Under the pieces are notes generated by a model. The model had not been told where the DNA came from, did not search any database, and was given only the letters and a program-made list of their open reading frames with translations. The position numbers were made by a program, and so were the translations under genes. This document shows positions 1 through 6,114 of a stretch of 6,114 bases of DNA, piece by piece. Location of the stretch: positions 1 to 6,114 of the forward strand of contig WLHM01000086.1 in assembly GCA_009702725.1 (NCBI GenBank), read 5' to 3'. Within the stretch, counting starts at the first letter, position 1, and each line of letters opens with the position of its first letter. Source of the stretch: Actinomycetota bacterium. Lineage in GTDB: Bacteria; Actinomycetota; Actinomycetes; S36-B12.

Positions 1-290
1 CCAGCCACCATGTAGGCCATCATCGCCCATTCCATCTGGGCCATGCCAACGCCGAATTCCTTTTGAATACTCGGCAGGGCAACCGACATGACACTTAGAT
101 CAAGACCGACGAGGAACTGGCCGGTCGCTAGAGCAATTAGTGCGATGTTCGAGGCCATTCCCATCCGCACTTTGCTGGCCTTCGAGCCAGTGTGGGACTC
201 AGGAGACCCAGGCTGCGCCTCCGGCTTAGCTACATCAGGATTGTGGTGATGAATCCTCGAAAGCTGGGCTAGATCCATCCGTAGGTTCAT
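1..290 (-). CDS. MFS multidrug/peptide exporter, DHA2 (EmrB/QacA) type, N-terminal part only
   Basis: This gene is cut by the left window edge; about 96 codons of the N-terminus are visible. Translating the minus strand from the ATG at 290..288 gives a polar tail of about 45 residues with three consecutive His (14-16), then a hydrophobic helix at roughly residues 47-69. That helix leads into GLDLSVMSVALPSIQKEFG, the pattern of the 'LDxTIVNVALP' motif at the end of helix 1 in 14-helix drug/proton antiporters, followed by a QMEW..MAYM stretch like the start of helix 2 in that family. An in-frame stop at 305..303 limits the start to ATG 290 or ATG 278; neither has a clear ribosome site. It is an inner-membrane protein by family. 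Divergent from the cyclodehydratase gene, it is a good candidate for product export or self-immunity, but that role is inferred from position only. The substrate cannot be read from the sequence. Confidence 0.85.
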   Translation of the reverse strand, partial: MNLRMDLAQLSRIHHHNPDVAKPEAQPGSPESHTGSKASKVRMGMASNIALIALATGQFLVGLDLSVMSVALPSIQKEFGVGMAQMEWAMMAYMVA

Positions 291-2628
291 GGGTGCAGTA
301 TCTCAGTTTGGAGGGGAAAAGAAAGTAAATGTGCGATGTTTTTCATCATATGATTGGAAAGTGACTATTGAGTTGATCCCACTCTGGCAGCCTCAGAGCC
401 GCACCATAATCGTTCCGCCTGAAGAGATCTACCTGATCACCGATGGGGACGAGCAAGTGCTGACCGGGGAACTTTTCACCGCATTAGCGCCGCATATTGA
501 CGGACGAGCGACCGTGGCTGAAATTACGACGAAAATGCTCGCCGAGGGCAGCGCAACCGAGCAAGAGGTACCCGCGGCCATCCAGATTCTGATGGAGCAC
601 GGCTTCGTGGTCGATGCCAGCGAGGTAGATGGCCCGCTCGATGTGTACCGGATGTGGTGGCGAGATCACATTTCCACAGATGTATCACAAACCCTTGTTG
701 CGGTCGTTGGAGTTGGTGATGTACCAACAACTGACATCCGGGAATCAATTTCCGCCCACGGCTTGGGCATCGCTGACGACCTCGCCTTGGCGTCTGTCGT
801 CGTAGTTATAGCTGATGACTATCTCAATCCCGATATTGAATCCGTGGCGCAGGCGGCATACGACTTGGGTACTCCTGTACTGCTCGCAAACATTTGTGGT
901 GTACGGCCATCCATCGGACCGTGGCTCGGGGCACCCGGCCCTTGCTGGGATTGCCTTGCGGTCCGCCTGCAGTTCAATCGACAAGTAGAAAAACGTCTAC
1001 TCGGCGAGGGTGAGCGCATGGGCCCTATCGCAAAGGGCTGGACTCCAACGACACTCGCACATGCTGGTGGTGAGATCGCACTCGAGCTCTTACGCACTTT
1101 CGCTGGCCGGCCACACGCTAGCGCCCATCAGGACCCGGCCATTTCGCTGATGACAATTATTGACCACCTAAACGGCGACCGCAGTTACCACCACGTAGTT
1201 CGACGACCACAGTGCGAAACCTGCGGCGAACCACTCACTCTAGAAAACGCACCGGTTGAAATAGTTCTCGAATCAGGTGCGCTCGATGCGAAAGATGACG
1301 GCAGCTACCGGCGCCTTACCCCGCAACAGACCTTGGACACCTACGGCCATCAGGTCAGCCGTGTCACTGGCGTAGTTGAACACCTACAACGAACGAACTT
1401 GGACAACGACGTCACGCACGTTGTTGAGTCGGGGGTAAACCTCGCCACCGTAAAAAAGGGTGCGAAGGTATGCGGGTTTCGGCAAAATGCCGGCGGTAAG
1501 GGCACAACGCCTGAGCAGGCACGGGCCGGCGCATTAGCAGAAGCCATCGAGCGTTACGCCGCAACATATGCAGGCGATGAACCCAGCATGGTTACCTCAA
1601 TGACCAAACTTGGCGAACTGGCGATTGACCCGCGGTCGTGCCTGCTGTTTAGTGATAACCAGTACGACACCCGCGAGGAATGGAACGCCTCCCGCAACGG
1701 AAAGCATGTAATCCCGAAGAGATTCGATCCGGATTTGGAAATGCCCTGGTCGCCAATTTGGTCGTTGACCGAGCAACGGCGCGTGTGGCTACCAACCTCC
1801 TACACCTTTTATAACTACGTGGGCGAATACCCACGCAACGGATGCAGTTCGGACTCAAATGGCAATGCCGCTGGTACCTCAATCGAAGATGCAATTTTAC
1901 AGGGTTTCTTCGAGTTGGTTGAACGTGACGCCGTTTCAACCTGGTGGTACAACGGGATCAATAGGCCCGGAGTCGATATCGACGCCTATGCAACCACCTA
2001 TGACGATCCGTATTTCAATCGCCTGCGATCGCATTACAGCGAAGTTCTTGACCGCGATATTTGGGCACTCGATGTCACAAGTGACCTCGGCATACCAGCC
2101 TTCGTGGCCGCCTCGAAGGCGCGTACCGGACTACCTCGAATACTCCTTGGTTTCGGTGCCCATCGCGACCCGCGTGGGGCACTGCTCCGCTCATTGACCG
2201 AAATGAATCAGATGCTCGGGATGATCGCCTCAATGGAGGCCCACGGTGCGCCCACCGAACTAGACCTTTCGAAGCCAGAGGTGAATTGGTGGTACACGCC
2301 AACAATGGAACAGCACCCATATGTGCTCCCTGATCCCACGCTACCTCTCACCAAACCAACCGATCACGCGCACGACTGGAACACCGATGGCAAGGCCAAT
2401 GTTGAAAAGGTGGTCACACTACTTGCTGATCACGGTATGACGATGTCGGTGGCGAATATGACCAAGCCCGATATCGGCATGCCAGTGGTAAAGGTGGTGG
2501 TACCAGGCATACGACACTTCTGGCCTAGGTTTGCACCTGGTCGATTGTATGAAGTACCGGTGAAGATGGGATGGCGAGATACCGCTCTAACGGAACTTGA
2601 ACTTAACCCAACACCAATATTCTGGTAG
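289..2628 (+). CDS. Fused TOMM cyclodehydratase: SagC-like leader-binding/E1-like domain plus YcaO (SagD-like) domain
   Basis: By family, this cytosolic enzyme uses ATP to cyclise Cys, Ser or Thr side chains of a precursor peptide to thiazoline/oxazoline rings. Residues about 28-115 look like the winged-helix leader-recognition element. Residues about 134-315 form an E1/ThiF-like domain with the hallmark APGPCWDCLAVRLQFNR (215-231); C219/C222 and C309/C312 form the two CxxC pairs of a structural zinc site. The YcaO domain (about 375-779) shows GGKGTTPEQARAGALAEAIE (402-421; E418, E421), S523-N524-G525 with E533, then ELVERDAVSTWW (542-553) and GFGAHRDP (621-628), all ATP/Mg-binding regions of the family. 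The C-terminus is NPTPIFW, a short form of the proline-rich PxPxP tail. Length fits single-chain fused enzymes. The start is uncertain: ATG 289 overlaps the divergent transporter start and lacks a good ribosome site, while GTG 331 and GTG 361 are in frame and would still keep the leader-binding fold. It converges on the sulfotransferase gene. Confidence 0.93.
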   Translation: MGAVSQFGGEKKVNVRCFSSYDWKVTIELIPLWQPQSRTIIVPPEEIYLITDGDEQVLTGELFTALAPHIDGRATVAEITTKMLAEGSATEQEVPAAIQILMEHGFVVDASEVDGPLDVYRMWWRDHISTDVSQTLVAVVGVGDVPTTDIRESISAHGLGIADDLALASVVVVIADDYLNPDIESVAQAAYDLGTPVLLANICGVRPSIGPWLGAPGPCWDCLAVRLQFNRQVEKRLLGEGERMGPIAKGWTPTTLAHAGGEIALELLRTFAGRPHASAHQDPAISLMTIIDHLNGDRSYHHVVRRPQCETCGEPLTLENAPVEIVLESGALDAKDDGSYRRLTPQQTLDTYGHQVSRVTGVVEHLQRTNLDNDVTHVVESGVNLATVKKGAKVCGFRQNAGGKGTTPEQARAGALAEAIERYAATYAGDEPSMVTSMTKLGELAIDPRSCLLFSDNQYDTREEWNASRNGKHVIPKRFDPDLEMPWSPIWSLTEQRRVWLPTSYTFYNYVGEYPRNGCSSDSNGNAAGTSIEDAILQGFFELVERDAVSTWWYNGINRPGVDIDAYATTYDDPYFNRLRSHYSEVLDRDIWALDVTSDLGIPAFVAASKARTGLPRILLGFGAHRDPRGALLRSLTEMNQMLGMIASMEAHGAPTELDLSKPEVNWWYTPTMEQHPYVLPDPTLPLTKPTDHAHDWNTDGKANVEKVVTLLADHGMTMSVANMTKPDIGMPVVKVVVPGIRHFWPRFAPGRLYEVPVKMGWRDTALTELELNPTPIFW
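345..354. promoter_or_regulatory. Perfect 10-bp palindrome in the divergent start region, possible operator or -10 element
   Basis: ATCATATGAT is its own reverse complement. It lies in the AT-rich patch (about 317-360) between the transporter start and the conserved part of the cyclodehydratase. The embedded TATGAT (349-354) resembles a -10 box and sits 7 bp before the GTG at 361, so a leaderless transcript beginning at that GTG is possible. No convincing -35 box is seen at 17 bp. A 10-bp palindrome alone is weak evidence. Confidence 0.2.
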
Positions 2629-2644
2629 CTAAGAACTCTTAGCT
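2627..2644. terminator. Palindrome at the convergent gene junction, possible bidirectional terminator
   Basis: The arms AGCTAAGA and TCTTAGCT pair perfectly over 8 bp around a 2-nt centre (or 7 bp with an AACT loop). The first arm overlaps the TAG stop of the cyclodehydratase, and the element occupies most of the 28-bp gap before the stop of the opposing sulfotransferase gene. Position fits a shared terminator. Against this, the stem is AT-rich and no T-tract follows on either strand, so termination would be weak or factor-assisted. Confidence 0.35.
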
Positions 2645-2656
2645 TCCGGCCATTCG

Positions 2657-3877
2657 TTAAGTGATAACTTTCAGCGCACCACCGTTTAGCAACAACTGCA
2701 GCATCGGGGTGGTGTCGTCTATGCACGTGGTCGAATCTATCCCGAACTGTTCACACAAGGTGTCTACTAACTCCTGAAATGACATCGGGTGGTCGAGGTA
2801 GTCCCAGATCAACGCACCCATTTGGTCAAGGCCCATCAACTCGTATTCAGATGTCACAAGAACTAAGTCGTCACCAACTTGTGAAGTCATCACCTGGTCA
2901 TCTTTAACAAAACGGGTAGATAGGTCGAGGGGCACATTTTGCTTTGGCGGCAAGGCAGCTGCAAACAATTTGTCACCGGAAAACTTCACTTGGTTCGCAG
3001 TGGACGGCGAAGCTGACGTCAACCTACCTTCGATTAGGTAGCCAAACTCTTCCATCAAAGCGCCGCAATTGCGCTCAATCTTGGTTACCTGGCTGGCACT
3101 TAGCTCACCGCGCCAGCCCCCAGCTTGGCCCTTTCTGAAAAAAGGAACCTCGGTTCCGGTCGGGCGCTCACTAAATCCGCTTTCGCGCTCGCGCACTTGC
3201 AGCTTTTCAAAACGCGTTGACTCGACAGCGTGGACAAGCTCGTTCTCCGAGACTTCTAGACCTGCGAATTTCAATGCTGCACCAAAAGCTGCATGCGGAT
3301 CTGCCAAAAAATCCTCATAGCGATAAACCGCAACCGGGTAAGTGGGTAGTCGGCGCCAACTATCAAGATGCTCTGACCAAGAGCCTTGCGGCTGACGACT
3401 CATAAGTACCGATGGGCTTCCAGGGGATTGCGGATCACGCCGACAAAGCAGGTCAACCGAGGCGTCCAGACTCATATTGAAATGCCGAGCAGCTGAGCAC
3501 GCGACATCACGTGGATCTCGAATAATTACCAAAGCAGCACGCGAGGTTGCTGCGGGGAACAACTCTGAACCATCAGGAGCGCTACGAAACTTCTCATGAG
3601 TCTTGCGCAGGGTTGGCCGACCTGACCGGTCGTTGGTAACTAACTCCAACCTTGACCTCAGTAAGTCCAACTCGTCGCAACTAAGGCGCCTAGCATCAAT
3701 ACCCCAAGTGGTTAGATACTCCATTTGACATGGCTGCGCGGACTCATGCGGTTTGAATTTTTCATCCTGGGCGGACTCGACCGCCTTCCAGACGAAACGA
3801 AACCAAGTGTTACCAGATTTTGGATATGAAGCCAACCAGACACTTGATGGCAGAACGGTAAGTTCGTCGCTAGCCAT
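2657..3877 (-). CDS. Sulfotransferase fused to a C-terminal PqqD-like peptide-binding domain
   Basis: The protein has 406 residues. Residues about 10-282 are a PAPS-dependent sulfotransferase of the cytosolic fold: ASYPKSGNTWFRF (16-28) is the 5'-phosphosulfate loop with K20; RKTHE (91-95) supplies the likely catalytic base H94; VIIRDPRDVACS (117-128) is the 3'-phosphate motif with R120 and S128; YRYEDF (185-190) and RKGQAGGWRGELS (248-260) match the late conserved GxxGxW[RK] region. After a linker (about 283-314), residues about 315-404 read as PqqD: a two-stranded start (RFVKDDQVM), VLVTSEYELMGLDQMGALIWDYLD, then a helical wing ending LLLNGGALKVI. PqqD-type domains bind leader peptides. It is the last gene of the operon; its ATG lies inside the end of the upstream gene (8-bp overlap) with only a weak GGGTGGG-like ribosome site, suggesting translational coupling. 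By inference it sulfates the cluster's peptide; the acceptor residue is unknown. Confidence 0.9.
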   Translation of the reverse strand: MASDELTVLPSSVWLASYPKSGNTWFRFVWKAVESAQDEKFKPHESAQPCQMEYLTTWGIDARRLSCDELDLLRSRLELVTNDRSGRPTLRKTHEKFRSAPDGSELFPAATSRAALVIIRDPRDVACSAARHFNMSLDASVDLLCRRDPQSPGSPSVLMSRQPQGSWSEHLDSWRRLPTYPVAVYRYEDFLADPHAAFGAALKFAGLEVSENELVHAVESTRFEKLQVRERESGFSERPTGTEVPFFRKGQAGGWRGELSASQVTKIERNCGALMEEFGYLIEGRLTSASPSTANQVKFSGDKLFAAALPPKQNVPLDLSTRFVKDDQVMTSQVGDDLVLVTSEYELMGLDQMGALIWDYLDHPMSFQELVDTLCEQFGIDSTTCIDDTTPMLQLLLNGGALKVIT

Positions 3878-4664
3878 TAATTGAGCCCACCCAATCAGCG
3901 AGCTCGTTAAGCGCAGCCGTCAAAGCAACCTTTGCTTTGACGGCTACTGCCTGCACATCATCTGATGCCCATTCCGCATCCGGGTCTGTCACTACCCGCA
4001 GCGGGTCGCTACTGACCCATGCTGGTAACACGGCAAGGCCGGTAACAATTTCGAGTAACTCACGCGGTGTGCGCTCCTTGGCCGCTACCTCCACCAAGAG
4101 CGCCCGCGCAATTCGCGCCCGGCCAATCCCGGGTGACACCAGTTCGGGAGGCTCGGGCATCAAAGTCGCCATAGCCACCAAAGCGATCGGCTGGGGCCAG
4201 CGGGCAAGTGCGACGCCCACGGCATTGCCCCCGGGACGCACAAACTGTTCAATGTCCAATGACTCACTTACAGCCACAGCAGCGGAACAGATCACCGGCG
4301 ACCTGCGCGGGTGAACGATCACTTGGCCAGCAACCACCCGCGCAGGAATCAAAACATCACCTAGGCAACTCCAACCCATTTTTGCGAGCCCGATTATCAC
4401 CCGCTCTGCAAGTTCTGGGGCCGACGAAATCAATACCGCTCTACCGTCAGGGTCAACCATGACCGAACCACCTAGCAACCAGAACCCCCGCCGCCACCAA
4501 GCCAGCGGATCAATCAAATTGCTGAGCACCATTGCTTCGCACTGGGCATCTACTCCGCCAGCCATGGTCAAGACATGTGACCCATCCGGTGCCACCTGAA
4601 AAGCAGCCAGCCCTGGAAGGCTAACCTCCCATGGCTCCACTTCGGTATTGACAAGCCCCGACAT
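3870..4664 (-). CDS. Degenerate HprK-like P-loop protein lacking the P-loop (putative pseudokinase)
   Basis: No strong motif remains, so this is a cautious call. The 264-residue protein has a polar N-terminal half (1-60) and then a stretch (about 61-123) that lines up with HprK-like kinases found beside PqqD genes. GGSVMVDPDGRAVLI (66-80) matches the strand before the P-loop; the position of GxSGxGKST is occupied by SSAPELAER (80-88), with no Lys-Ser/Thr; GLAKMGWSCLGDVLIPAR (92-109) matches 'LARRGWRYLSDDLVPLR' with one of two Asp changed to Gly; GQVIVHPRRSPV (113-124) matches the following 'G.V.VHP.PRP' segment. The C-terminal half is Ala/Val-rich with predicted helices. I chose ATG 4664 over the adjacent TTG 4667 because AGGAG (4675..4671) is 6 nt upstream. 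It sits 27 bp after the dehydrogenase and overlaps the sulfotransferase-PqqD start. I infer a structural or regulatory partner of the PqqD domain. An unrelated hypothetical protein is the alternative. Confidence 0.6.
   Translation of the reverse strand: MSGLVNTEVEPWEVSLPGLAAFQVAPDGSHVLTMAGGVDAQCEAMVLSNLIDPLAWWRRGFWLLGGSVMVDPDGRAVLISSAPELAERVIIGLAKMGWSCLGDVLIPARVVAGQVIVHPRRSPVICSAAVAVSESLDIEQFVRPGGNAVGVALARWPQPIALVAMATLMPEPPELVSPGIGRARIARALLVEVAAKERTPRELLEIVTGLAVLPAWVSSDPLRVVTDPDAEWASDDVQAVAVKAKVALTAALNELADWVGSING
3915..3945 (-). repeat. Perfect inverted repeat, 14-bp arms with 3-nt loop, in the operon mRNA
   Basis: On the transcribed strand AGCCGTCAAAGCAA pairs perfectly with TTGCTTTGACGGCT around the 3-nt loop. 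It lies inside the last codons of the HprK-like gene (coding VKAKVALTA-like sequence) and ends 37 nt before the ATG of the sulfotransferase-PqqD gene. No T-tract follows, so it is not a standard intrinsic terminator. It could affect coupling, mRNA decay or processing between the two genes. Confidence 0.75.
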
Positions 4665-4670
4665 CAATTA

Positions 4671-4675
4671 CTCCT
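4671..4675 (-). promoter_or_regulatory. Ribosome binding site AGGAG of the HprK-like gene
   Basis: The minus strand reads AGGAG-TAATTG-ATG. The 6-nt spacing to ATG 4664 decides the start over TTG 4667, which would be only 3 nt away. It lies in the 27-bp gap after the dehydrogenase stop. Confidence 0.75.
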
Positions 4676-4691
4676 AGTCGAAAACCGCACA

Positions 4692-6114
4692 TCAGTCCAA
4701 TGGACTGATAGCGATTTCACCGATTGACCCTTGGGTGTAATAGTCAAGTCCGGTAGCCAGGGCAAATGCATCACTGTCGCCGGTACCTAATGGCACTGAC
4801 CCCAATCCCATGGCTGTAGCAGAATACTGAATGGTCGCCATCATTACCCCAACATGCTTAAGCATTAACGAGTAGGCGATGCCCTCATATTTGGTTGCGA
4901 TGTCTGGGTATCGTGCAGCGAGCACCAGTAACGCCTGAGGCCTGGACATCCCTCCACCGGTTGCCTCACTAGCCCCAAAGATTACTCTCTCTTGGTGCTC
5001 GAGTGTGCCCTTCAATGCGCCAAGGGAATGTGAGCCTTGGCGGTAGACATAGGCGCCGGGTGCTAGGCCGGCAACTCGACTTGCAAACACCACGATGTCA
5101 ATCTCATAAAGCGCACCGCCGGATGGGTAGGTGCGGCCAGCACGTTCGATTACCGTCCCATTTATTTCATCACTTCGCGGAATTAGATGCATCACGCGCG
5201 CAAGTAGTTCAGCAAGTTTAAGCAAAGGAAGTTCCGGACCGTCCCATACACGAATCGAGGTACGGTTTTCAAGAACTATTCCGAATGGCGGATCAACCGC
5301 AATCACGTTTGGAATATCAATACTTGGTAGCAAGATATCACCCGGCACAGGCTGGGTCGAGGGCTCCTGAGGATGCGGCATAATTGTGAATCGCGAGCTA
5401 CCGCCTAGCCTGCCCAACAATCGACCATTTCGGGTCTTGGTGTGGAAAAGCAGGTCGTGAAACTCCCAAGACTTGGGGATATCAGCATCTTCGAGCGATT
5501 TTCCCACTTCATTGAGTGGCACACTCTTAGCATTCGTGTATGTCTTTACCACTACTTGGCCATCGTTTTCAAGGCCAATCTTTACGTGCAACAGCTCAAT
5601 TCGCTGTTTGGCAGCAGGGACATCTGACAACGAACCATCGGCGTTCAATTCGTAAACCGTGCGTTCTTTGGGCTCCTCAGCAACCGCCTCGAGGACACTT
5701 GCTTGCATCTGGCGCTCCACCCCAAGATTGGCCATGACCTCGGGTAGCAATGCGATCGCCTGCGGGGTGAAAACTTCAAACCCGACCCGAGGGCCAAGAC
5801 CCGTATACGTCATATCAATCGCTAAACGGGTAGGTGCCACCCCGCCCAGCAAGGGCTCGATCGCCACGAAGTGCGACAAGCTTGATGTCGGTATTCCCGC
5901 ATTCTGCAAGATCTGCTTAGCAATTTCCAATAGTGCCGCATCTGGAATTGCAAATAGCATACGTACCGAATCTTCACGACCAGGGAGTACCGCAAGCATG
6001 CCGGGTAGGCCCAGGCCAGCAACTAGCGCACGCGCGTCCGGGTTGTTGGATATTCGGCAAGCACTGCCTAATGCCCGCAGGGTCTGCTCGAGTCGCTGCT
6101 CCTGGGATTGCCCG
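4692..6114 (-). CDS. SagB-type FMN dehydrogenase (azoline oxidase) with a long N-terminal extension, 5' end beyond the window
   Basis: By family, this flavin enzyme oxidises azolines to aromatic azoles. The frame stays open from the Met at 5999 to the right edge (38 more residues), so the true start is probably outside; at least 473 residues are visible. Numbered from the Met at 5999, residues about 180-435 are the nitroreductase-like SagB domain: RTSIRVWDG (246-254), GRTYPSGGALYEIDIVVF (288-305), LAPGAYVYRQGSHSL (312-326), KYEGIAYSLMLKHVGVMMAT (370-389) with the K370-Y371 pair reported as essential in this family, and ATAMGLGSVPLGTGDSD (394-410) near the end. Residues 1-175 are not a domain I can name; GLGPRVGFEVFTPQ (67-80) and IELLHVKIGLENDGQVVVKT (134-153) suggest an alpha/beta fold and may bind peptide or a partner. 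It leads the minus-strand operon, with 27 bp to the next start. Start and full N-terminal length are unknown. Confidence 0.88.
   Translation of the reverse strand, partial: GQSQEQRLEQTLRALGSACRISNNPDARALVAGLGLPGMLAVLPGREDSVRMLFAIPDAALLEIAKQILQNAGIPTSSLSHFVAIEPLLGGVAPTRLAIDMTYTGLGPRVGFEVFTPQAIALLPEVMANLGVERQMQASVLEAVAEEPKERTVYELNADGSLSDVPAAKQRIELLHVKIGLENDGQVVVKTYTNAKSVPLNEVGKSLEDADIPKSWEFHDLLFHTKTRNGRLLGRLGGSSRFTIMPHPQEPSTQPVPGDILLPSIDIPNVIAVDPPFGIVLENRTSIRVWDGPELPLLKLAELLARVMHLIPRSDEINGTVIERAGRTYPSGGALYEIDIVVFASRVAGLAPGAYVYRQGSHSLGALKGTLEHQERVIFGASEATGGGMSRPQALLVLAARYPDIATKYEGIAYSLMLKHVGVMMATIQYSATAMGLGSVPLGTGDSDAFALATGLDYYTQGSIGEIAISPLD

Noticed and set aside
484..1097. Several minus-strand open frames of 60-92 codons under the cyclodehydratase gene
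   Set aside because: They overlap a long gene with clear family motifs, have no recognisable domain and no ribosome site; they are shadows.
2430..2726. Minus-strand 98-codon frame spanning the convergent junction
   Set aside because: It overlaps both well-supported genes and shows no family resemblance.
3143..3156. Short palindrome GGAACC-TC-GGTTCC in the sulfotransferase gene
   Set aside because: Six-bp arms in coding sequence are common by chance; no link to a start or end.
3937..4462. Plus-strand open frames of 84-125 codons opposite the HprK-like gene, considered as a Ser/Thr-rich precursor
   Set aside because: Composition is that of antisense translation, without a leader/core division or ribosome site, and the minus-strand gene has AGGAG, coupling and homology-like segments.
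5018..5042. Inverted repeat CGCCAAGG/CCTTGGCG with a 9-nt spacer inside the dehydrogenase gene
   Set aside because: About one such 8-bp repeat is expected by chance in 6 kb, and it lies mid-gene with no boundary nearby.

Overview
This window looks like most of a biosynthetic gene cluster for a ribosomally made, azol(in)e-modified peptide (TOMM/RiPP class), with tailoring genes not usually listed for that class. Five protein genes fill almost all of it. GC content looks moderate (mid-50s percent by eye). Gene style (GTG/TTG start options, AGGAG ribosome site, a DHA2-type exporter, a fused SagC/SagD-type cyclodehydratase) would fit an actinobacterium, but I infer the host only weakly. I see no rRNA, tRNA, CRISPR array, insertion sequence or integrase.

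Layout: (1) 1-290, minus strand: the N-terminal end of a major-facilitator drug/proton antiporter that runs off the left edge. (2) 289-2628, plus strand: a 779-residue fused cyclodehydratase with an N-terminal leader-binding/E1-like zinc domain and a C-terminal YcaO domain; it starts divergently from the transporter. (3) 2629-2656: a 28-bp junction of convergent genes with a perfect palindrome overlapping the cyclodehydratase stop. (4) Minus-strand operon, read from right to left: a SagB-type flavin dehydrogenase with a large unassigned N-terminal region, cut by the right edge (4692-6114); a 264-residue protein resembling HprK-like P-loop kinases but without the P-loop (3870-4664); and a sulfotransferase fused to a C-terminal PqqD domain (2657-3877). 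The last two genes overlap by 8 bp.

Proposed logic (inference): the YcaO fusion cyclises Cys/Ser/Thr of a precursor peptide to azolines, the SagB-type enzyme oxidises them to azoles, the sulfotransferase adds a sulfate with its PqqD domain acting as a peptide-recognition module, and the transporter exports the product. The degenerate HprK-like protein may be a non-catalytic partner of the PqqD domain. No precursor gene was found; the genes leave no space for one, so it should lie outside the window.

The most notable points are the sulfotransferase-PqqD fusion in an azole cluster, the HprK-like protein with an erased P-loop, and a perfect 14-bp-arm hairpin in the operon mRNA just ahead of the sulfotransferase-PqqD start.
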